A DNA stretch of 34,482 nucleotides from NCBI GenBank assembly GCA_903908265.1, contig CAIVRI010000030.1:1-34482 (forward strand), in the 5' to 3' direction. Made by a program: the position numbers and the translations under genes. The notes under the pieces were generated by a model. It worked only from the letters and a program-made list of their open reading frames with translations. It was not told the DNA's origin and searched no databases. Positions 1-10,290 of the stretch are shown piece after piece. The DNA is from an uncultured Pseudomonadota bacterium (GTDB taxonomy: Bacteria > Pseudomonadota > Gammaproteobacteria > Steroidobacterales > Steroidobacteraceae). Within the stretch, counting starts at the first letter, position 1, and every line of letters starts with the position of its first letter.

Positions 1-261
1 CGTCCGCGACTTAACGACGATGTCCTTGAGGACTTTATTCACCGCATGGCCGATATGAATCGAGCCATTCGCATACGGCGGGCCATCCGCAAGAATGAAG
101 GTCGGTCGACCTTTCGCTGCAGTACGCAACTTGCCGTAGATATCTTTTGATTTCCAGAACTCAAGCCACCGCGGTTCGCGGTTAGCGAGATCCGCCTTCA
201 TCGGGAAGGCTGTCTGGGGCAAATTGATTGTGTTCTTGTAGTCCAAGGGTATCCCACTCAC
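1..261 (-). CDS. ileS: Isoleucyl-tRNA synthetase, N-terminal part (runs off the window)
   Basis: Charges tRNA-Ile with isoleucine in the cytoplasm. Only the first 87 codons are present. The translation contains the class I synthetase HIGH signature (SIHIGHA, followed by NKVLKDIV) and the family's usual N-terminal segment ([16 protein letters not shown]). The chosen start is GTG at 261, which overlaps the TGA of ribF in a GTGA tetranucleotide and so suggests translational coupling. A TTG eight residues from the edge of that overlap (at 246) is an alternative start. The order murJ-ribF-ileS is conserved in gammaproteobacteria. Confidence 0.93.
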   Translation of the reverse strand, partial: MSGIPLDYKNTINLPQTAFPMKADLANREPRWLEFWKSKDIYGKLRTAAKGRPTFILADGPPYANGSIHIGHAVNKVLKDIVVKSRT

Positions 262-1196
262 GCGGCGCGAACCGCAAGTATCTGACGGGCGCGTAATGCG
301 TCCGCGTGCATCTGGGTGACCAGCGCGGGCAGTGAATCGAAGCGTTCTTCGTCACGCAAGCGCGCGATGAACTCCACCTCAATCCGCTGTCCGTACAGGT
401 TACCGCTGAAATCGAAGACGTGTACCTCGAGCAAGGGCTCCACACCACCGACCGTTGGCCGCGTACCGAGCGAGGCGACCGCGGCGGCCGCACCGGCTAC
501 GCCGGGCAGGCCACGGACGCGAACGGCATATATGCCGGACAGACTAATCGCACGCGGATGCAAGCGCAGGTTGGCCGTCGGAAATCCCAGTTCCCGCCCT
601 AGCCGCTGGCCATGGCCCACCCGACCCGATAACGAATAGGGTCTACCGAGTAAGCGCTCCGCCCCGGTCAAATCACCGGACGCGACAGCGGTGCGCACAC
701 GCGTACTCGACACTCGCTCGCCTTCCACGCCGATCGCCGAGACCTCGGTGACGGCGAAGCCCAACGCCGCGCCAGAGGCCCGCAGGGTCGTGACATCGCC
801 TGTACGGCGTACGCCATAGCGAAACCCCTCACCGACCACGAGATGGCGGATGCCCAATCCCTCTCGCAACACATCCCGCGCAAAAGTCTCGGGACTCATG
901 GCCGACAGGCCCACATGAAACTGCAGCACGATCAACTCCTGGACGCCAAGGCGACCTAGAGCGATAGCCTTGTCCGTGACCCGCATCAGGCGCCGCGGCG
1001 CCCCGACCGGATCGAACAGTTCCCGGGGATGCGGCTCAAAGGTCAGCACAGCGATGGACTGCCCAGGCGCGGCCACGCCACAGGCGGCAGCCACGAGCGC
1101 TTGATGCCCGAGGTGTACCCCGTCAAAGTTGCCAATAGCCGCAACCCGACCCGCTTCACCGTGTCGTCCCGCGTACTGTCCTCGCCTGATCTGCAT
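258..1196 (-). CDS. ribF: Bifunctional riboflavin kinase / FAD synthetase
   Basis: Converts riboflavin to FMN and FMN to FAD. At 312 aa it has the normal family length. The N-terminal adenylyltransferase domain shows [11 protein letters not shown] at residues 22-32. The C-terminal flavokinase domain shows the [15 protein letters not shown] motif. The start was placed at the internal ATG at 1196, where family similarity begins (MQIRRG); an in-frame ATG at 1223 would add nine residues that look unlike the family. Its 3' end overlaps the ileS start by 4 bp. It is the middle gene of a murJ-ribF-ileS operon. Confidence 0.95.
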   Translation of the reverse strand: MQIRRGQYAGRHGEAGRVAAIGNFDGVHLGHQALVAAACGVAAPGQSIAVLTFEPHPRELFDPVGAPRRLMRVTDKAIALGRLGVQELIVLQFHVGLSAMSPETFARDVLREGLGIRHLVVGEGFRYGVRRTGDVTTLRASGAALGFAVTEVSAIGVEGERVSSTRVRTAVASGDLTGAERLLGRPYSLSGRVGHGQRLGRELGFPTANLRLHPRAISLSGIYAVRVRGLPGVAGAAAAVASLGTRPTVGGVEPLLEVHVFDFSGNLYGQRIEVEFIARLRDEERFDSLPALVTQMHADALRARQILAVRAA

Positions 1197-1230
1197 CCGC
1201 TTTATTGCTCCGCTGTACCGCAAGGCTGGA

Positions 1231-2787
1231 TTATACGGGGCGCAGGTGACGAGGCCGGAGCCCCATTATCCAAAGCACCGCGCCATAGACGGTCGCGCCG
1301 CCGACCACACAGGCGGTCAAACGACCCACCCGCAGCCAACCCGACCACGCTGTCCACGGCTCCCAGGCCCCCGCTGCCCACCACAGGAACAGCGCCATGA
1401 CCACGTTAGCAACGAGCAACTGTGCCCCGAGCCGTTTCCAGCCCGGCGTCGGCCGGTAGATCCCGGCCTCGCGCAGGCCCCGATAGAGGAGCCAACAGTT
1501 CACATAAGCGCCGATTCCGGACGACAAGGCCAAAATGGCATGCGGGACCGGTGCGCCAAAATAGGCGGCGGGAATCACCACCAGCAGGTCAAAGCCGATC
1601 GCGACGGACAGCGCCGTGATCCCAATCCGCACCGGTGTACGGGTGTCCTGGCGGGCCGTGTAGCCCGGCAGCAGCACCTTGACCAAGCTCAGCCCCATCA
1701 GGCCCGCGGCATTCGACATCAGCGCATACGCGCTCATGAGCACGTCGTGGCTACCAAACTTGCCATAGCCGTTAATCGTTGCGATCAGCGGCCCGGCCAG
1801 GACAAATAGAGCCACCGAAGCCGGCAATGAGATGACCGATGTCAGACGCAAAGCCCAATCGAGGGTTCCATTAAACCGCTCCGGCGACTCTTCCGAGTGG
1901 TGTACCGAAAGGCCCGGCAGGATGACCGTCGCCAGCGCAATGGAGAACACCCCCATCGGAAACTCCGCGAGGCGGACCGCGTAATACATCCAAGTCAGGC
2001 TACCGGTGACAAAAAACGATGCGATCCAGGTATCCAACAGTTGCGCAATCTGCGCCACCGACGACCCGAAAATACCCGGCAGCATCAGGCGCGCGATGCG
2101 CCGCACGCCGGGATCGGCATAGCGCCAGCGTGGCCAACTGAGCAAGCCTAGCCGCTGCAAACCCCTAAATTGGGCCGCCAGTTGCACAACGCCGGCCACA
2201 AAGACGCCGATGGCGAGCGTAACGCCGGGATTCGATGAATGCGGCGCGATCCAAGCCGCAAACAGAATCATGACCACATTGAGGATCACGGGGTTGAAGG
2301 CCGCCGTACCGAACTTGCCGTAACTGTTCAGAACGCCGGATCCCAGCGCAGTCAGGGAAATAAAGAAGATGTAAGGGAAGGTCCAGCGCAGCATCTCGCC
2401 AGCCAGATCGGATCGGCCGCCCGCCCCCGCAAACCCGGGCGCGAACAGCACCACGAGAAAGGGCGAGGCCACCACGCCGACCAAGGTGATGGCAAATAAC
2501 GCCCAACCCAGCGTGCCCATGACCCCAGCCACGAGGGCGTCCACGTCCTCATGGGGCCGCTTGATCCGGTATTCGTTGATGACCGGCACAAAGGCCTGGG
2601 AAAAGGCCCCTTCCCCGGTAATGCGCCGCAGGAAATTAGGGATTTTGAACGCCACAATAAAGGCGTCCATGAGCGGTCCTGCGCCGAACATCCGCGCATA
2701 GACCATATCGCGGAGCATTCCGGTGACCCGGGACAGGAGGGTCATGGCGCCCACGATCGACGTATTTCGAAGGAAATTGCCCTTCAT
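1231..2787 (-). CDS. murJ: Lipid II flippase MurJ (MviN family)
   Basis: Flips the peptidoglycan precursor lipid II across the inner membrane. The 518-residue product is strongly hydrophobic, with about 14 predicted membrane segments. It opens with the family's typical N-terminus (ATSIVGAMTLLSRVTG-like, then RDMVYARMFG) and contains the GAFSQAFVPV motif. The start was set at the ATG at 2787; the frame stays open to 2877, but that extension is unlike the family. It diverges from rpsT and leads into ribF 35 bp downstream. Confidence 0.95.
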   Translation of the reverse strand: MKGNFLRNTSIVGAMTLLSRVTGMLRDMVYARMFGAGPLMDAFIVAFKIPNFLRRITGEGAFSQAFVPVINEYRIKRPHEDVDALVAGVMGTLGWALFAITLVGVVASPFLVVLFAPGFAGAGGRSDLAGEMLRWTFPYIFFISLTALGSGVLNSYGKFGTAAFNPVILNVVMILFAAWIAPHSSNPGVTLAIGVFVAGVVQLAAQFRGLQRLGLLSWPRWRYADPGVRRIARLMLPGIFGSSVAQIAQLLDTWIASFFVTGSLTWMYYAVRLAEFPMGVFSIALATVILPGLSVHHSEESPERFNGTLDWALRLTSVISLPASVALFVLAGPLIATINGYGKFGSHDVLMSAYALMSNAAGLMGLSLVKVLLPGYTARQDTRTPVRIGITALSVAIGFDLLVVIPAAYFGAPVPHAILALSSGIGAYVNCWLLYRGLREAGIYRPTPGWKRLGAQLLVANVVMALFLWWAAGAWEPWTAWSGWLRVGRLTACVVGGATVYGAVLWIMGLRPRHLRPV

Positions 2788-2862
2788 CGGTCGTTTTCCG
2801 GGGGTGGAGACCCGAACTATACCGGCCGGAGCCTCTTTCTGCCGTCTAAAACGCAGGAAAAA

Positions 2863-2891
2863 TTGACACAAAAACAAAGGTTCCGCAAAAT
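2863..2891 (+). promoter_or_regulatory. Sigma70-type promoter of rpsT
   Basis: A consensus -35 box TTGACA (2863-2868) is followed after 17 bp by CAAAAT (2886-2891), which matches the -10 consensus at four of six positions. It lies 44 bp upstream of the rpsT start in the murJ/rpsT divergent gap. Confidence 0.7.
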
Positions 2892-2934
2892 AGCGGGCTC
2901 AGTCATTCAAACTCTTTCTTCCGGAGCTCGCCCC

Positions 2935-3201
2935 TTGGCCAATATCAAGTCCGCAGAGAAGCGCGCAGCGCAAGATGTCGCACGCCGCGCGCACAACAAT
3001 ACCCTGCGTTCGAAGATGCGCACCGCCATCAAGAAGGCACGGGTTGCCATCGCTACCGGTCAGAAAGACACGGCCGCAGCGGCGCTCAAGGCGGCAACGC
3101 CCGTCATCGACGCAATGGTGAACAAGGGCATCGTGCACAGCAACACGGCGGCCCGTCACAAGAGCCGGCTGTCGGCGCTGGTCAAGGGCCTCAGCGCCTA
3201 A
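2935..3201 (+). CDS. rpsT: 30S ribosomal protein S20
   Basis: Primary 16S rRNA-binding protein of the small subunit. The product is 88 aa, lysine- and arginine-rich, and begins (M)ANIKSAEKRA as S20 proteins do. The start is TTG at 2935, preceded by GGAG at 2923-2926. The same frame is open back to 2551 without resembling any protein. E. coli rpsT is also known to start with UUG, which contributes to its autoregulation, so the weak start is probably functional here. A strong hairpin follows the stop codon. Confidence 0.95.
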   Translation: MANIKSAEKRAAQDVARRAHNNTLRSKMRTAIKKARVAIATGQKDTAAAALKAATPVIDAMVNKGIVHSNTAARHKSRLSALVKGLSA

Positions 3202-3228
3202 GCGACCAACCCCGCGGGGGGTTCGACG

Positions 3229-3260
3229 AAACGGGCCGGCCTAGACCGGCCCGTTTGCAT
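3229..3260. terminator. Bidirectional terminator between rpsT and obgE
   Basis: A perfect 11-bp inverted repeat (AAACGGGCCGG at 3229-3239 and CCGGCCCGTTT at 3246-3256) with a 6-nt loop sits between the convergent ends of rpsT and obgE. It is followed by T-rich sequence on the plus side and TTTC on the minus side, so it probably ends transcripts from both directions. Confidence 0.85.
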
Positions 3261-3261
3261 T

Positions 3262-4317
<1,056 letters not shown>

Positions 4318-4360
4318 TTACGCCTTCCTACAACCGGTGGCTCCCACAGAAGCCAGAAAC

Positions 4361-4386
4361 GAAAACCCCGGCCAGCGCCGGGGTTT
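4361..4386 (-). terminator. Hairpin terminator after rpmA
   Basis: A perfect 10-bp stem (AAACCCCGGC at 4363-4372, GCCGGGGTTT at 4377-4386) with a 4-nt loop, followed on the minus strand by TTCGTTTCT. It lies 25 bp past the rpmA stop and before obgE, so it probably attenuates ribosomal-protein transcripts before the GTPase gene. Confidence 0.75.
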
Positions 4387-4410
4387 CCAGTACATCGTCA
4401 GGGCGTCTGG

Positions 4411-4668
4411 TTAGGCCGAAACGACAGTAACAAAGGTGCGGCGTTCAGGACCCTTCTTGCCGAACTCGACCTTACCGGTCACCAACGCAAACAAGGTGTG
4501 GTCCGTGCCGATACCGACATTCTCGCCGGCCTTGAACAGCGTGCCACGCTGACGGACCAGGATATTGCCAGCAAGCACCTGCTCGCCACCGAACTTCTTC
4601 ACACCCAAACGTTTTGAGTGCGAATCGCGGCCGTTCTTAGTAGAGCCGCCAGCTTTCTTATGTGCCAT
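4411..4668 (-). CDS. rpmA: 50S ribosomal protein L27
   Basis: Structural protein whose N-terminus reaches the peptidyl transferase centre. The product is 85 aa and begins [16 protein letters not shown], the near-invariant L27 start, followed by [11 protein letters not shown] and GNILVRQRG. It is the second gene of rplU-rpmA, with a 28-bp gap to rplU. Confidence 0.98.
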   Translation of the reverse strand: MAHKKAGGSTKNGRDSHSKRLGVKKFGGEQVLAGNILVRQRGTLFKAGENVGIGTDHTLFALVTGKVEFGKKGPERRTFVTVVSA

Positions 4669-4696
4669 TCCGAATGACTCCTAAACCGAATTCAAA

Positions 4697-5008
4697 TCAG
4701 CCGCTGATCGCCGTCACCTTGATCTCGGTGTACGGCTGGCGGTGTGTGCCCTGACGCAGGTAATGCTTACGGCGGCGGAACTTCACGATACGGACCTTAT
4801 CGGCCTTACCGTGAGACTGCACCGTCGCAGTGACTTTCGCGCCCGTAACCATCGGCTTGCCGATTTTCACGTCAGCACCTTCGCCCATGATCAAAATATC
4901 GCTAAATTCGACCGTCGCACCCGCGTCGGCCAGAAGTTTTTCAATGCGAAGGACCGAGCCTTCGATCACGCGGTACTGCTTACCGCCGGTTTGGATGACC
5001 GCGAACAT
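4697..5008 (-). CDS. rplU: 50S ribosomal protein L21
   Basis: Large-subunit protein binding 23S rRNA. The product is 103 aa, the standard length, beginning [14 protein letters not shown] and carrying the C-terminal KFRRRKHY segment followed by [11 protein letters not shown]-type sequence. It is the first gene of the rplU-rpmA(-obgE) unit, transcribed away from ispB, an arrangement conserved in many gammaproteobacteria. Confidence 0.98.
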   Translation of the reverse strand: MFAVIQTGGKQYRVIEGSVLRIEKLLADAGATVEFSDILIMGEGADVKIGKPMVTGAKVTATVQSHGKADKVRIVKFRRRKHYLRQGTHRQPYTEIKVTAISG

Positions 5009-5082
5009 GTTCCGTTACACCTCGAAAGGGGGTCTCTCGACCCCATGAGACCTAGCCATACGGCCGGTCCAAGGAACCTCGA

Positions 5083-5111
5083 ATTCTAAAGATTGCGGAG
5101 GGTTGCGTCAA
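5083..5111 (-). promoter_or_regulatory. Strong sigma70-type promoter of rplU-rpmA
   Basis: On the minus strand TTGACG (5111-5106) and TAGAAT (5088-5083) are separated by exactly 17 bp, each matching the consensus at five of six positions. The transcript would carry a leader of about 70 nt. That leader includes the inverted repeat GGTCTC-N10-GAGACC (5031-5052), which could form a regulatory hairpin near the start codon. Confidence 0.8.
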
Positions 5112-5180
5112 ACCCCATCTGCGGGCGGGCCTGAATCCCCTCTCAGAGGGCCGGCCGATTCAGGTACCATCCGCTCGCGC

Positions 5181-6167
5181 ATGAGCACCCATCCGCAAGA
5201 ACTACCTGCAATACGCAGCCCCGTAGACGACGACCTCGTCGCCGCGGATGCCGTAATTCGCCGTGAATTGACCAGCGACGTCGTCCTGGTCAACCAGATT
5301 TCCGAATACATCATCGGGGCCGGCGGCAAGCGCCTGCGCCCCCTGCTGGCCCTTTTGGCCGCCCGGGCGGCGGGGGCACCCGCTGGCGGGGACCACGTCC
5401 TCGGCGCCATTGTGATCGAATTCATCCATACCGCCACCCTGCTCCACGACGACGTGGTCGACGGATCCGGCCAGCGCCGCGGGCGGTCGACCGCCAACGC
5501 CGTCTTCGGCAATGCCGCGAGCGTCCTAGTTGGGGACTTCCTCTATTCGCGCGCCTTCCAAATGATGGTTCGGCTCGGCAACCCGCGAATCATGTCGATC
5601 ATGGCCGATGCCACCAACGTCATTGCAGAGGGCGAAGTCCTGCAGCTGATGAATGCGGGCGACCCGGACACAACCGAAGCACAGTACCTCGACGTCATCT
5701 ATCGCAAAACGGCGCGGCTATTTGAAGCAGGCGCGCAAATCGCTGCGGTCATTGCCGGCGCTAGCGCCGAGATCGAAAGAGCGCTTGCGGCGTACGGGCG
5801 CCACTTGGGCAACGCATTTCAGCTGGTGGATGATTCGTTGGATTACTTGGGCGATCCGCAAACACGCGGCAAAAATGTCGGTGATGATCTCGCCGAGGGC
5901 AAACCGACCTTGCCGGTCATTCATGCCCTAAAACATGGATCGGAGACACAGCGCACGCTTTTACGGCACGCCATCAGCGGAGGTGGTCTCGAAGACCTCC
6001 ATGAGGTCATCGTAGCGATTGAAACGTCAGGCGGGCTTGAGTACACTGCTCGACTCGCTCAGGGCGAGGCTGATCAGGCTCTTGCAGCGCTAGAACCACT
6101 ACCCGAGTCGGTTCATAAAACGGCGTTACAGCAGCTGGCGGCATTTGCGGTGAAGCGGTCCTTCTGA
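5181..6167 (+). CDS. ispB: Polyprenyl diphosphate synthase (octaprenyl type)
   Basis: Builds the all-trans isoprenoid side chain of ubiquinone from FPP and IPP. The product is 328 aa. The first aspartate-rich motif is LLHDDVVD at residues 87-94 and the second is LVDDSLDY (DDxxD at 217-221), with GGKRLRP at 48-54. The start is the ATG at 5181, where similarity begins; the frame is open back to 5103 but that extension is unlike the family. No clear Shine-Dalgarno sequence is visible. The position opposite rplU is the standard ispB location. Chain length cannot be read from the sequence. Confidence 0.93.
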   Translation: MSTHPQELPAIRSPVDDDLVAADAVIRRELTSDVVLVNQISEYIIGAGGKRLRPLLALLAARAAGAPAGGDHVLGAIVIEFIHTATLLHDDVVDGSGQRRGRSTANAVFGNAASVLVGDFLYSRAFQMMVRLGNPRIMSIMADATNVIAEGEVLQLMNAGDPDTTEAQYLDVIYRKTARLFEAGAQIAAVIAGASAEIERALAAYGRHLGNAFQLVDDSLDYLGDPQTRGKNVGDDLAEGKPTLPVIHALKHGSETQRTLLRHAISGGGLEDLHEVIVAIETSGGLEYTARLAQGEADQALAALEPLPESVHKTALQQLAAFAVKRSF

Positions 6168-6182
6168 TGGATTCACCGGCAT

Positions 6183-6259
<77 letters not shown>

Positions 6260-6579
6260 TTGATTTCAAAAGAGTTTTTCTACTCCGATTTGCCTGGGTG
6301 TGAGGCTCATCAAGAGCTGGGTGCAGATTGGGTGCAGTTTCGATTTCCAAGTATTTCTTCGTTTCCAACTCAATCTCACGACGGAGATTGAGTTGCAAAC
6401 TGTCGCCTTCCGAATCGATGCGTAACTTTTTCGAGTATTCAATCGGCATCCCATTTCACTAGTCGACTCCAGCACCGACTAAACGTGCGGGCGAGTTTCG
6501 TCAATGCGTAGCACCACCGTGTCTCGGTGCTTGAGTGACCCCTCTTCCTGTGCCAGCTTTCTGTCGCCCCCCTCGCGGA
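6260..6579. other. Gene-poor att-proximal stretch with tandem 11-bp-spaced repeats
   Basis: No convincing gene. It holds two copies of TGGGTGCAG (6318-6326 and 6329-6337), repeating every 11 bp. A matching pair TGGGTCCAA occurs just beyond attR (33055-33063, 33066-33074). Direct repeats at this distance from a tRNA att core resemble arm-type integrase sites; this is inference. Reading frames across the tRNA here give the familiar spurious peptide GVTGFEPATYTSRT. Confidence 0.5.
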
Positions 6580-7131
6580 TCAACCGACCGTCTTCTCGTA
6601 TCCGTCCCTCCAACTGTTCAGGTTGGCAGCGAGCACCGCTTTGATTTGATCCTTGAGATTGGTCAGTCCTCGAATCAGAGTCTGAATGTCCGCGCGTGTG
6701 GGACCGTTCGGAATCTGTCCTTGATTCAGCGCTCGGGCAATTTGATTCAGGTTGCGCCCGATCGCTCCAACTTCTGCAATGCTGCGTCGTAGCGCCTCCA
6801 ACTCCGCCGTCGGCAACGGCGCCACATGCCGCAGATGAGACCTGACGAGCAGCGTCACGTATCGGCTGCTTGGCAGGCCGCGCGCTCTGGCGCGCTCTCG
6901 CAACAGCAGAACATCCTCAACCTGGAGCCTGACCGACAAGCGCTCGTTGGCCGACACAGGCGCCAAGATCTCGGCGGGCTTGTTCTCGTGGAACCCGGCG
7001 CCCGCGAGCGCAACCTCGATCAACTGTTTAAGAAGCGCGGATTCGGACAATTCTCGATTCCGAGCAAAGGTCGCGAAGCGGTCCTTCGTCTCTCGAGTCA
7101 CCCAGGCCATCAAATGCGTGCTGTCGTTCAT
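6580..7131 (-). CDS. MobC-like plasmid mobilization relaxosome protein
   Basis: Likely accessory protein that helps a relaxase nick oriT in mobilizable plasmids and islands. About 183 aa from the ATG at 7131; ATGs at 7161 and 7206 are alternatives. The N-terminal half has a ribbon-helix-helix-like region (MAWVTRETKDRFATFARNRE, then SESALLKQLIEVAL). The C-terminal half has the MobC-type signature IGRNLNQIARALNQG followed by a helical tail. No relaxase gene follows, so it is an orphan remnant. It marks the island's mobile backbone, next to a DUF932 pseudogene. Confidence 0.72.
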   Translation of the reverse strand: MNDSTHLMAWVTRETKDRFATFARNRELSESALLKQLIEVALAGAGFHENKPAEILAPVSANERLSVRLQVEDVLLLRERARARGLPSSRYVTLLVRSHLRHVAPLPTAELEALRRSIAEVGAIGRNLNQIARALNQGQIPNGPTRADIQTLIRGLTNLKDQIKAVLAANLNSWRDGYEKTVG

Positions 7132-7261
7132 GGGACGCACTTTGAAGCAAGTGGCTGCCATGCAGCTATCCGGCAAATGACCTGAGATAGCGGCCAAACC
7201 CTGCACCTGTCACTCCCCAGGCCGCTCCCCCAGACCTCCACTCCCTCCCCACGCCGACCAT

Positions 7262-7296
7262 AAAAAAAGGGGAGAAGCGCCGAAGCACCTCTCCCC
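7262..7296 (-). terminator. Intrinsic terminator after the DUF932 pseudogene
   Basis: On the minus strand GGGGAGAGGTGC (7296-7285), loop TTCG, GCGCTTCTCCCC (7280-7269), then a run of seven T (7268-7262). It ends transcription just downstream of the pseudogene stop at 7313 and before the MobC-like gene. Confidence 0.85.
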
Positions 7297-7312
7297 TCGA
7301 TGACCTACCAGG

Positions 7313-7944
7313 TTAGCTGACGAGTCCAACCGCAATCTGCCACAACCCCGTGTTGATCTCCACATCTCGAGCAATGGCCGGGATAGGACGAGACCGAAGC
7401 TGCCGACCTGAAGCCGACTGCCGAGACTTATTGCCCTGGATCACGTTCTCCTAGATGGTGTTGTAAGCCCGCCATACAACATCCCCCGCGTCGTCATGGC
7501 ACCGCGCCTCCAGCAGCTGTCCTGACTCTCGCCTGCATGCTGACCAGAAGGGCGTCGAAACAACAAGGCTCGAGATCCAAAGGACAGCCGCTGCGAAGTG
7601 TCCAACCGCGTCTGCCTTATCTGCTCCACCAAGCGCCGCTCCCCGAAAAGCGCTCGGCCTGCTGGAACTCGGCCCAATGCCTGCTCGAACACATATCCCC
7701 GATGCGTCACCCTCCGGACCGGCAAGGCCCCACTACAGAGATGGAGATGGAGGGTGCACGTGGGACGAACGCGCCGACAAAAGGCGAGCACCTCGAGAAT
7801 CTCCGCCAGCAACCCCGCCGCGGCTAAGGCGTCTGGAACTCCACGGCGCCTGTCCAGGAACTCGTACGGACGAAGGTCCACGGCACCAATCAGTGGATCG
7901 CCACAATCAGCCCTGAACATCCCCAGATGCGCAAGAACCGCCAT
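7313..7944 (-). pseudogene. Broken DUF932-family (plasmid/phage-type) gene
   Basis: The C-terminus reads DDAGDVVWRAYNTI, stop, ENVIQGNKS, then RSRPIPAIARDVEINTGLWQ, ending in a stop at 7313. This is the usual DUF932 ending (YNxxQENxIxG, then R-x-I/V and LNxALW). The in-frame TAG at 7451-7453 occupies the position where the family has Q, consistent with a CAG to TAG change. Further upstream, family-like segments (VTHRGYVFEQ and LDTSQRLSFGSRALLF) lie in another frame, so at least one frameshift is also present. The 5' limit is uncertain. The function of the family is unknown; members are common on plasmids and integrative elements. Confidence 0.7.
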
Positions 7945-7958
7945 AAGCGATCAGAGCG

Positions 7959-7986
7959 GAGCGCCTACGATTAACCGTAGGCGCTC
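7959..7986 (-). terminator. Hairpin after the TonB-dependent receptor gene
   Basis: A perfect 11-bp inverted repeat (GAGCGCCTACG at 7959-7969, CGTAGGCGCTC at 7976-7986) with a 6-nt loop, 24 bp past the receptor stop codon. It lacks a T-run, so it may be a transcript-stabilising or factor-assisted terminator. Confidence 0.6.
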
Positions 7987-8010
7987 GCCCCACTTGACGT
8001 CAAACGCTGT

Positions 8011-10290
8011 TTAGAACTTTACCGAAGCGCGGATGCCATAGGTCCGAGGCGGAAGTGCCGCAACAAACGTGTTGCCGCTGGTCGGACTCTGCAAGCCATA
8101 CTGCATGATGAATCGGTCGGTAGCGTTGTTTACGTATGCCCCAACCGTGAACCTGTCACCCGACGAAAGGAAGGTCAACGATGCGTTCACAATCCCGTAA
8201 CCGCTCGTCGTGAATCCATCGGGCAGCGGAAAGGCAAGGTTATTCAACTGCGACGACTGGAAGTGTGCATTGGCGTTGAAAACCAGGTTTGCGGAATTGG
8301 GCAGCCGGAACGTGTGTTCATAGTCAGCGTTACCGGACCATTTGGGTGAGTACGGCCGCACCGAACCAGAGTAGTCATGGCTCACGATTCCGAGCAGCGG
8401 AATGGCCAAGGTCGAATAATCGACATACTCGGCATGCTCATACAATGCGCTGAGCGATAACAGGTCGTTGCGGCTGAATTTCCACGCCAACTCGCCCTCA
8501 GCTCCGTAGATGTGCGAGCGGCCCGGAACAACGATGAATGCAAAGCCGATCGGGTTGATCGGACCGAGGCCGGGATTCGCCTCGTTGACGTAATTCCAAT
8601 AGAACGCCGACCCGTTCAAGGTCACCTTTCCATCGGCCAGCCGGTTCTTCGAACCGATCTCATATGCAGTCAGCTTTTCCGGCGGGAACGTATTGGGCGG
8701 AGAACCGGGATTGAAGCCACCGGCCTTGAACCCCGTGCTCACGTTGGCGTACAGCAGCGAATTGTCCGAGACATCGAACTCAAGACCGGCCTTGTAGTTG
8801 GTTGAATTGAAATCGAGGTCTCCGGAGTTCGGAACAGCGCAACGATCAGTCACACCGACCCCCTGACCCGTCGCAGGCAGATACTGCCCGGCTGGACACA
8901 GGAAGGCAGGGATGCCGGGCGTGATGGTATTGCCGTCAACGCTCTTTTTCTCTTTGGTGTACCGAAGCCCGGCGGTTAAACGCAGGCGGTCGGTGACGGA
9001 AAAGGTGACCTGCCCAAACGGTGCGTAGCTCTTATCCGTCAAATGCGGCGTATCAAGCGTGATGAAGCCGAGAAACTCCTGGAAGAACGTCTGACTGGAG
9101 TCATTCGATTGGTCGAAGTAGTACAGGCCTGCCAGCCACTTGAGGCGCGAGCTGTTATCCGACGCCAACCGAACCTCACCCGTGAACTGCCGCGCGCTGA
9201 TGTCAACCGCAGAGGTGTAACCATAGTTATACAGGTGGTCATTCACCTTGGTGCTGACATAGGCAGGGATTACGCTCAGGGTTGCAAAACCCAAGTCGGC
9301 CTCAAGATCAGCACTGACGATGGTCTGCTTGTGGTCGATTGATGATGGCCCCTGCAACGGAATCACCGGAAGAGTGCTGCCAAACAGACCGGTGGGGTAT
9401 ACAACCGTCGGCGAAATCGACTGCCAAGGATTGGATGGGTTGATAAACCGCGTGGTGACGCCTGGCAGGATCGGTCCAAACACTCCAACCGGCGCCCCCG
9501 GGTTCAGTGGCGTATCGCCAGTGCCCTGCCCTTGCTCCTTAAAGAAATCTCCATGCAGTAGAACCGACCATTTGTCATTGGGCTTGAACAACAACTGCAA
9601 CCGTCCAGACTTGCTGTCCGCGTCACTCTTACCATTGGTGAAATAGCCGTTGTGCTTGACCGTGCTGATGGCAAGCCTCCCGCCCACCGTATCGCTCAGC
9701 GGAAGGTTGAGCATCGCCTGCGTCTCGAAATCGCTGTAGTTGCCCACTTGCAAGGTTGCCGCCGCGCTCATCCCCGACAGGTCCGGCTGGTTCGGAATGA
9801 TGTTGATGGCACCCGCCGTCGAATTGCGGCCGTACAGGGTCCCCTGAGGCCCCTTGAGAACCTCGATGCGGTTGATGTCGTAGTAGGCAGCGTTGCCAGC
9901 GTAGGCTTGCGCTATGTAAACGCCCGCTATGTTGTACCCGACACCAGGCTCGCCGTAAGCGTTGACCACGCCGCCACCGACGCCACGGATATGGATCTGC
10001 TGAAACCCGCCTGCCGAAGCCACCTCCACACCCGGAACCTGTTGACTCAGTCCCAGAGCGTTCACGGTGCCCATTTTCGCCAGATTGTCGGCGGACAGCG
10101 CGGTGAGCGACAGCGCCGTCTTCTGCAAGTCGCTGGAGCGACGCTCCGCGGTGACGACAATTTCAGCTAGTCCGTCGTCTTGCGGTGCGGCAACCGCACC
10201 TTCCGCCAAGACCTGCGGAGATATGGTCAAAAGGCTCAGTTGGCCGATCACCCAAGCACCAGCCAAAAGCGGTCTAGTAAAGTAGTTCAA
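8011..10290 (-). CDS. TonB-dependent outer-membrane receptor
   Basis: Probably imports the pathway substrate across the outer membrane using TonB energy. The product is 759 aa from TTG at 10290, which has a strong GGGGAGAA at 10303-10296. An ATG at 10347 or 10422 would lengthen the N-terminus. The order is signal peptide (about residues 1-30, cleavage near VLAEG), TonB-box-like EIVVTAERR (43-51), plug domain with HIRGVGG and VLKGPQGTLYGRNSTAGAINI, then a 22-strand-type barrel ending in a C-terminal phenylalanine. It resembles sphingomonad and gammaproteobacterial receptors for hydrophobic or aromatic compounds; the ligand is unknown. It diverges from a LysR gene, with an ATC-N9-GAT box between them. 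Confidence 0.92.
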   Translation of the reverse strand: MNYFTRPLLAGAWVIGQLSLLTISPQVLAEGAVAAPQDDGLAEIVVTAERRSSDLQKTALSLTALSADNLAKMGTVNALGLSQQVPGVEVASAGGFQQIHIRGVGGGVVNAYGEPGVGYNIAGVYIAQAYAGNAAYYDINRIEVLKGPQGTLYGRNSTAGAINIIPNQPDLSGMSAAATLQVGNYSDFETQAMLNLPLSDTVGGRLAISTVKHNGYFTNGKSDADSKSGRLQLLFKPNDKWSVLLHGDFFKEQGQGTGDTPLNPGAPVGVFGPILPGVTTRFINPSNPWQSISPTVVYPTGLFGSTLPVIPLQGPSSIDHKQTIVSADLEADLGFATLSVIPAYVSTKVNDHLYNYGYTSAVDISARQFTGEVRLASDNSSRLKWLAGLYYFDQSNDSSQTFFQEFLGFITLDTPHLTDKSYAPFGQVTFSVTDRLRLTAGLRYTKEKKSVDGNTITPGIPAFLCPAGQYLPATGQGVGVTDRCAVPNSGDLDFNSTNYKAGLEFDVSDNSLLYANVSTGFKAGGFNPGSPPNTFPPEKLTAYEIGSKNRLADGKVTLNGSAFYWNYVNEANPGLGPINPIGFAFIVVPGRSHIYGAEGELAWKFSRNDLLSLSALYEHAEYVDYSTLAIPLLGIVSHDYSGSVRPYSPKWSGNADYEHTFRLPNSANLVFNANAHFQSSQLNNLAFPLPDGFTTSGYGIVNASLTFLSSGDRFTVGAYVNNATDRFIMQYGLQSPTSGNTFVAALPPRTYGIRASVKF

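Noticed and set aside
1129-1809. 226-codon plus-strand ORF
   Set aside because: Antisense to murJ; arginine- and proline-rich composition typical of a GC-rich shadow frame.
7537-8014. Overlapping plus-strand ORFs
   Set aside because: They are opposite the DUF932 pseudogene, whose minus-strand remains explain the open frames.
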